The position numbers were made by a program, and so were the translations under genes. Under the pieces are notes generated by a model. That model was not told the DNA's origin. It saw nothing but the letters and a program-made list of their open reading frames with translations, and made no database searches. 64,000 nt of DNA from Nocardia rosealba (lineage in GTDB: Bacteria; Actinomycetota; Actinomycetes; Mycobacteriales; Mycobacteriaceae): assembly GCF_020216065.1 (NCBI RefSeq), contig NZ_JAIWNA010000006.1, positions 369,238 through 433,237 on the forward strand, given 5' to 3'. Shown here in pieces: positions 59,652 through 64,000 of the stretch (positions are counted from its first letter, which is position 1; every line of letters begins with the position of its first letter).

Positions 59652-60152
59652 TCAGCTGATCGACGTGTCGCCCAGGCCGATCGACAGCGTGCGCAGCAGG
59701 TCGACGAGGTTGTCGCGGTCTTCGGGGGTGAGGCAGGCGAGGAGGCGTTGCTCGTTGGCTACGTGGAGGGGCAGGAGACGGTCGACCAGTTCGGTGCCCT
59801 TGTCGGTGAGCTGGACGAAGATCGAGCGGCGGTCGTCGGCGCAGGGGACGCGGCGGACCAGGTCTTTCGCGGCGAGTCGGTCGATGCGATTGGTGATCGC
59901 GCCGGAGGTGACCATGGCGGCGCGGTTGAGGGCGCCCGCGGTGAGGCCCTGGGTGCCGCCGGAGCGGCGCAAAGTGGCGAGCACGTCGAATTCCCAGCGT
60001 TCCAGGTCGTGCTGGGCGAAAAACGTGCGCAGTTCCTGGTCGAAGAGGCGGCCGAGGCGGGTGATGCGGCCGATCACCGCCATCGGCGACACGTCGACGT
60101 CGGGGCGTTCGCGATTCCAGTGTTCGACGATCGAGTCCACGGCATCGGACAT
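59652..60152 (-). CDS. MarR family transcriptional regulator
   Basis: 166 residues from ATG 60152, six bases after GAGAGGA. A winged-helix core (about 25-100: WEFDVLATLRRSG...AAMVTSGAITNRIDRLAAKDLVRRVPCADDRRSIFVQLT) is flanked by dimerisation helices. It is divergent from the EamA transporter gene, with two similar operator-like sequences between them. It most likely represses the transporter and itself until a ligand binds. Confidence 0.92.
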   Translation of the reverse strand: MSDAVDSIVEHWNRERPDVDVSPMAVIGRITRLGRLFDQELRTFFAQHDLERWEFDVLATLRRSGGTQGLTAGALNRAAMVTSGAITNRIDRLAAKDLVRRVPCADDRRSIFVQLTDKGTELVDRLLPLHVANEQRLLACLTPEDRDNLVDLLRTLSIGLGDTSIS

Positions 60153-60169
60153 GCGAGTTCCTCTCTCCG

Positions 60170-60246
60170 TTGAATATCTCAACATTCATCTACTTGACGC
60201 TGAGGCATCGCCAGGGGAGTAGATATTTCAACGTTGAGATTATCAA
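60170..60246. promoter_or_regulatory. MarR/EamA divergent promoter with two inverted operator copies
   Basis: TTGAATATCTCAACATTCA (60170-60188) and the inverse-oriented TTGATAATCTCAACGTTGA (60246-60228 on the minus strand) match in 15 of 19 bases. The right copy contains the perfect palindrome TCAACGTTGA at 60228-60237. One lies next to each gene start, as expected for MarR control of both. Confidence 0.65.
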
Positions 60247-60258
60247 TCAGGAGCGAAC

Positions 60259-61173
60259 ATGACGACCGCAACCCACGGCGACGCGCGCACCCTCGCCCTC
60301 ACCGCCCTCACCCCCATCGCCTGGGGCTCCACCTACGCCGTCACCACCGAATTCCTCCCGCCCGACCGGCCGCTGTTCACCGCCCTCATGCGGGCGCTGC
60401 CCGTGGGTCTCGTCCTGCTCGCCATCACCCGCACCCTCCCGCGCGGCATCTGGATCGGCCGCGCAGCCGTGCTCGGCACGCTCAACATGGGCGTCTTCTT
60501 CCCTCTGCTGTTTCTCGCCGCCTACCGGCTCCCCGGCGGTGTAGCGGGCGTGCTCGCCGCGATCGCACCCATGTTCGCGCTCGGTTTCGCCGCCGTCCTG
60601 CTGGCCGAAACCCCCACTCGCCGTAGGGTTCTCGCCGGTCTGATCGGTGTTTTCGGGGTCGGCCTCGTCGTCCTGCGCGGCACTGTCGAGCTCGACACCG
60701 TCGGCGTACTCGCGGGTCTCGCAGCCGCTGCCTCCCTGGGCGCGGGCACGGTGCTCGCCAAGAAATGGGGCCACCCGACCGGCGTCGGTCCACTCACCGT
60801 CACCGGCTGGCAGCTCACCGCGGCGGGCCTGCTCATCACCCCGCTCGCCCTGTTCGTAGAAGGCGCCCCGCCCGCCCTCGACGCCGAAGCCGTCGGCGGT
60901 TACCTCTACATCGGCGTCATCGGCACAGCGCTGGCCTACTGGCTGTGGTTCCGCGGCATCGCCCGGGTGTCGGCCACCTCGGTCTCGTTCCTCGGCCTGC
61001 TCAGCCCCGTCACCGCGGCGGTGATCGGCTGGATCGCGCTGAGCGAGGCGCTGGCCCCGCTACAGGTCCTCGGCCTCGTCATCGCCTTGGCCGGCACCGT
61101 CCTCGGGCAGATCCCGGCAAAGACCGGGCCCGCTGCGAGTGTGCCGCGGGAACCGGTCGTCGCCGGTCGATAG
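60259..61173 (+). CDS. EamA family transporter (DMT superfamily)
   Basis: 304 residues with ten predicted helices as two EamA repeats (TALTPIAWGSTYAVTTEFL at the start; WQLTAAGLLITPLALFVEG in the second half). ATG at 60259, five bases after AGGAG. Members export amino acids, purines or drugs; the substrate is not evident. Regulation by the divergent MarR protein is likely. Confidence 0.93.
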   Translation: MTTATHGDARTLALTALTPIAWGSTYAVTTEFLPPDRPLFTALMRALPVGLVLLAITRTLPRGIWIGRAAVLGTLNMGVFFPLLFLAAYRLPGGVAGVLAAIAPMFALGFAAVLLAETPTRRRVLAGLIGVFGVGLVVLRGTVELDTVGVLAGLAAAASLGAGTVLAKKWGHPTGVGPLTVTGWQLTAAGLLITPLALFVEGAPPALDAEAVGGYLYIGVIGTALAYWLWFRGIARVSATSVSFLGLLSPVTAAVIGWIALSEALAPLQVLGLVIALAGTVLGQIPAKTGPAASVPREPVVAGR

Positions 61174-61196
61174 AACCACCTGCGGGATCTGCGACG

Positions 61197-61823
61197 TCAG
61201 CCGCGCATCGCCTGCATCAACTGGTCCTCGGTGAGGGCCGGAACCGGCAGGGGGTGCGCGGCTTTCGCGCGCAGACCGTCCAGGATGAGGGCGAGATTGC
61301 GGCGCCAGAGGTCGGGGGCGACGTGCGCGGTCGCGGCGACAACGCTGGTGTGGGACCAGGTGATGAAGGCGATGTCCTCGAGTATCCAGTCCGCGCGCAG
61401 CGCACCGGCTTCCTGCGCGCGGGTCACGATCCGGCGCATCAGGTCGTGCCCGTGCGCCCTGGCCCGCTCCAGCGCCGGGCTCGGCGGAGCGCGCAGGGCC
61501 AGTTCGCCGAGGATGCGGTCGTTCGCGTGCAGCGCGCAGATGTTCTCGACCAGGAAGACGAACGATTCCCACGCATCGTCGATGTCCAGCGCCTCCTCGG
61601 CGATGCGGGTGCCCGCACCGAGCCGGTCGTCGACGGCGGCGGCGATGAGGTCGTCGCGGGTGGGAAAGCGGTTGTAGAGGGTGCCGATCGCGACACCGGC
61701 TCGCGCGGCGATGTCCTTGAGCGGCGCGTCGAGCCCGCGTTCCTCGAAGAGTTCGCGGGCCGCGGTGACCAGGGCGTCGCGATTGCGCTTGGCGTCGCTG
61801 CGCAACGGCTTGTCCTCGGGCAT
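61197..61823 (-). CDS. TetR family transcriptional regulator
   Basis: 208 residues from ATG 61823. The N-terminal HTH (about 12-58) has the core LKDIAARAGVAIGTLYNRFPTRDDLIAAAV. The C-terminal ligand domain has no distinguishing motif. Divergent from an SDR gene with paired 19-base operators between, which suggests that the SDR is its target and that the SDR substrate or product is the ligand. Confidence 0.93.
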   Translation of the reverse strand: MPEDKPLRSDAKRNRDALVTAARELFEERGLDAPLKDIAARAGVAIGTLYNRFPTRDDLIAAAVDDRLGAGTRIAEEALDIDDAWESFVFLVENICALHANDRILGELALRAPPSPALERARAHGHDLMRRIVTRAQEAGALRADWILEDIAFITWSHTSVVAATAHVAPDLWRRNLALILDGLRAKAAHPLPVPALTEDQLMQAMRG

Positions 61824-61857
61824 TCGCCGATCCTACAAATCGACCCGCCGAAATATC

Positions 61858-61912
61858 TTGAGCCCTGGTTCAAGTTGATGCTAGTTTGCCGATAACTTGA
61901 ACCAACGCTCAA
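61858..61912. promoter_or_regulatory. TetR/SDR divergent promoter with inverted 19-base operators
   Basis: TTGAGCCCTGGTTCAAGTT (61858-61876) and, inverted, AACTTGAACCAACGCTCAA (61894-61912) match in 17 of 19 bases. Each contains the imperfect palindrome TTGAGC-N4-GTTCAA, typical of TetR sites. Confidence 0.75.
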
Positions 61913-61929
61913 CTTAGTGAGGTAGTCGG

Positions 61930-62643
61930 ATGAGCACACTCGCGATCTTCGGATATGGACCAGGCCTCGGTGCCGGAACGGCACAGGCATTCGGGCGCAA
62001 CGGCTTTCGGGTCGCGGCTGTCGGGCGAGACCCCGACGCGGCCGCCGAGCGAGTGGCGGGGTTGCGTGCGGCCGGTATCGATGCCGAGCCCTTCACCGCC
62101 GACATCACCGATCCTGCCCAGCTGGCCGAGGTGATCACGCGGGTCGAGGAGAAGCTGGGGCCGATCGAAGTAGCGGTGCACGCGGCCGCCGCCGGGATAT
62201 CGGTGCGCAGCGCGTCGACCCGCGAGGTCGACCGGGCCGCGCTGGAGCTGCCGTTCGCGCTCAAGGTGTACTCGTCGATCCAGCTCAGCCGCGAACTCCT
62301 GCCCGGCATGCTCGGTCGCGGGCGCGGCGCGCTCCTGTTCTCCTCCGGCGCGTCCGAGGCGCACCTACAGCCCTACCTGGCCAATATGGGAGTAGCGCTC
62401 GGCGCGCAGCGGGCCTATGTCCGGCAGTTGGCCGCCGAACTCGACGGCACCGGCGTCTACGCCGGACTGCTCGCCATCGGCTCGCTCATCGAGAACAGTG
62501 CGGTGCAGCACGAGGTCGACGCGCATCCCGAGCTGATCCCCGCCGGGATGGTGCTGCCGCGCATCGGCAACGCCGAACTCGGCGCCGAGTACTGGCGGAT
62601 GTACACCGAACGCGACACCGTCGAGGTCGAGATCGGGTTCTGA
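61930..62643 (+). CDS. SDR family protein with altered catalytic residues
   Basis: 237 residues. The Rossmann glycine motif is GYGPGLGAG (about 8-16), a variant of TGxxxGxG. The NAG position reads HAAAAG, and the Tyr region reads PYLANM, so the YxxxK lysine is Met. Related proteins are often called SDR family but their reaction is unknown. ATG at 61930. Probably controlled by the divergent TetR. Confidence 0.85.
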   Translation: MSTLAIFGYGPGLGAGTAQAFGRNGFRVAAVGRDPDAAAERVAGLRAAGIDAEPFTADITDPAQLAEVITRVEEKLGPIEVAVHAAAAGISVRSASTREVDRAALELPFALKVYSSIQLSRELLPGMLGRGRGALLFSSGASEAHLQPYLANMGVALGAQRAYVRQLAAELDGTGVYAGLLAIGSLIENSAVQHEVDAHPELIPAGMVLPRIGNAELGAEYWRMYTERDTVEVEIGF

Positions 62644-62652
62644 CTTTAGAGG

Positions 62653-62683
62653 TTGACCTTGACGTAGCGTCAACTTGCAGACT
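62653..62683 (+). promoter_or_regulatory. MerR-type promoter of the TipA-like regulator
   Basis: TTGACC (62653-62658), a 19-base spacer and CAGACT (62678-62683). The spacer holds TTGACG-TAG-CGTCAA, a perfect palindrome at 62659-62673. The over-long spacer with a central palindrome is the hallmark of promoters twisted into action by MerR-family activators, so the gene is likely autoregulated. Confidence 0.75.
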
Positions 62684-62711
62684 GGTCTCATCGACGGGAA
62701 AGGAGCTGGTC

Positions 62712-63470
62712 ATGGCGGGTGAATGGTCCATTCAGGACCTCGCGAAAGCCGCGGGCACCACCAGCCGCACGCTGCGCCATTACGGGCAGCTCGGGCTGCT
62801 GGAGCCGAGCCGGATCGGCGCCAATGGCTACCGCTACTACGACCAGAACTCCCTGGTCCGCCTGCAGCGCATTCTGCTGCTGCGCGAACTCGGGCTCGGC
62901 CTTCCGGTGATCGCCGAGGTTCTCGCCGGTGAACAGAACACCACCGACGCGCTGCGCACCCACCTGGAACTGCTTCGGCAGCAACAGGATCGGATCGCCC
63001 GGCAGATCGACTCGGTGTCGACCACATTGCACAAGACGGAAAGAGGTGAACCGCTCATGGCCGCAGAGGTTTTCGACGGTTTCGACCACACCCAGTACAA
63101 GGAAGAAGTCACCCAGCGCTGGGGCAAGGAGGCCTACGAGAGCGGCGACCGCTGGTGGCGTTCGCTGAGCGAAGAAGGTAAGCAGCAGTTCCTGCAGACC
63201 CAGCTCGACATCGCGGCCGACTTCGGAAAGGCCCACGCCGCAGGGCTTCCCGTAGACGGCGACACGGTGCAGGCCATCGTCGAACGTCACCGTGCCTGGC
63301 TCGGTGACGGTACTCAGGGCCGGCCGGTGACCAACGAATATCTCGTCGGTCTCGGCGAGATGTACGTCGCCGATCCGCGTTTCCGGAAGAACTACGACGT
63401 GCACGGCGAGAACACGGCCGAGTACATCCGGGATGCGTTCCGCGCGTACGCCGCCGCGCATCCGGCGTAG
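62712..63470 (+). CDS. MerR family regulator with TipAS-like domain
   Basis: 252 residues. A winged-helix MerR domain (about 5-75: IQDLAKAAGTTSRTLRHYGQLGLL...YRYYDQNSLVRL), a coiled coil (about 80-115) and a TipAS-type antibiotic-binding domain (about 125-250) with FDHTQYKEEVTQRWG. TipA proteins bind thiopeptide-like drugs and then activate their own promoter. The promoter upstream has the MerR layout. The TipAS cysteine that forms the covalent link to thiostrepton is not obvious here, since this domain contains no Cys. Confidence 0.92.
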   Translation: MAGEWSIQDLAKAAGTTSRTLRHYGQLGLLEPSRIGANGYRYYDQNSLVRLQRILLLRELGLGLPVIAEVLAGEQNTTDALRTHLELLRQQQDRIARQIDSVSTTLHKTERGEPLMAAEVFDGFDHTQYKEEVTQRWGKEAYESGDRWWRSLSEEGKQQFLQTQLDIAADFGKAHAAGLPVDGDTVQAIVERHRAWLGDGTQGRPVTNEYLVGLGEMYVADPRFRKNYDVHGENTAEYIRDAFRAYAAAHPA

Positions 63471-63585
63471 GGGTTGGTCCGGAGCACGACGGGATGTGGC
63501 GGGGCCGCGCTCGGGTGGATATCGCCCGGGCGCGGCCTTGGGTGCGGATGTTGCGGGGTGGGGTAGCCGGCTCTTTTTGGATTGC

Positions 63586-63859
63586 GCCGGGCCGCTGCGC
63601 CGCTTCGCGGCGGACCCTCCTCGAGGTCGGGTCGTGCGGGGCTGGGAGTCCGGTCATGGCGGCGGACTGCTGGTGAAGCCGTTCGCATGGTGGATCACGG
63701 TAGGCCGCTACACGCCACACTCCACGGCATCCTCCCGCCTGACCACTATGGCGTTCCACGTCGTACGGAACTACTCGGCTGAGCCACCTACCGCACTCCC
63801 AACCCCGCCCCTTCCCGACCTCGAGGAGGGAACGCCGCGAAGCGGCGAAGCGGCCCGGC
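63586..63859. repeat. 274-base element bounded by 75-base inverted repeats
   Basis: The left arm (about 63586-63661) and the right arm (about 63784-63859) are imperfect reverse complements; CCTCCTCGAGGTCGGG and GCCGCTTCGCGGCG are shared nearly exactly. The 122-base centre has no ORF with a ribosome site. The layout is that of a MITE-like element. The remaining bases of the gap from 63471 show no gene. Confidence 0.65.
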
Positions 63860-64000
63860 CGCGCGAACAGCGCTCGAAGCGCATGCGCGAAGCGCGAGTC
63901 TCGAGCGCGGTTCGCGCGGCCCCGCAGGGGCCGCGCTCGAGCGCGCCAGCGCTCCAAAAACACAGCCCAATACCCCTGTGGTGCACAAAACACCGAGGTG
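63860..64000. repeat. Palindrome-rich GC segment at the window edge
   Basis: Overlapping self-complementary stretches include GCGCGGCCCC-GCA-GGGGCCGCGC and several GCGCTCGAGCGC-like units. No coding sequence with a plausible start was seen. The structure continues past the window edge, so its extent is unknown. Confidence 0.45.

Noticed and set aside
63109..63993. A 294-codon minus-strand open frame at the right edge
   Set aside because: It overlaps the end of the MerR gene and the inverted-repeat element, is Arg-rich and has no ribosome site or domain.

Overview
The window is high-GC actinobacterial DNA of the mycolata (Mycobacteriales) type, most probably a Nocardia or close relative. The grounds are frequent GTG and TTG starts, a PE/PPE/EspG cassette of the ESX (type VII) systems, LytR-CpsA-Psr and LGFP-repeat cell-wall proteins, and a gene order that largely follows (as I recall it) the Mycobacterium tuberculosis H37Rv block from about Rv3847 down to Rv3811. 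No plasmid, phage, CRISPR or ribosomal RNA genes were seen. One tRNA (Gly, GCC) is present.
0-9 kb: a partial SDR, an SDR/TetR pair, a Mn/Ca exporter of the GDT1 family behind a yybP-ykoY (Mn2+) riboswitch, a conserved hypothetical, superoxide dismutase sodA, a rhodanese, a DUF4328 membrane protein with a GDPD phosphodiesterase, a DUF5926 protein and a 31-residue small ORF. 9-15.5 kb: an LCP protein followed by two ferritins, a CPBP protease-like protein, a DUF2470 protein behind an IdeR-like box, pheA and a histidine phosphatase. 15.5-18 kb: an orphan EspG-PPE-PE cassette sitting inside otherwise conserved order. 18-31.5 kb: metallopeptidase, septum-formation protein, aldehyde dehydrogenase, serS, a c-di-GMP protein, transporters, a Gfo/Idh oxidoreductase, a metallo-beta-lactamase/Rieske fusion and an acyltransferase.
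31.5-54 kb is an accessory block between two conserved segments. It carries a tRNA, secreted proteins, a lipase-maturation-factor-like protein, a serine hydrolase with a MerR regulator, a copper module (P1B ATPase, CopZ, His-rich protein and an MFS exporter sharing a CsoR-type operator), a sterol-desaturase-like protein, a GntR regulator and a seven-gene peptide-ABC operon with three tandem substrate-binding lipoproteins. 54-59.5 kb returns to conserved cell-wall genes: Cof-type HAD, PGRP/LGFP amidase and a SpoIID-domain protein. 59.5-64 kb holds regulator/target pairs (MarR/EamA, TetR/SDR, a TipA-like MerR), each with visible operators, and ends in an inverted-repeat element.
Metal homeostasis is a recurring theme: Mn export under a riboswitch, a probably Mn-type SOD, two ferritins (one without two ferroxidase ligands), an IdeR box and a copper regulon. 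Three kinds of short intergenic palindromic repeat occur, one present in two inverted copies 15 kb apart.
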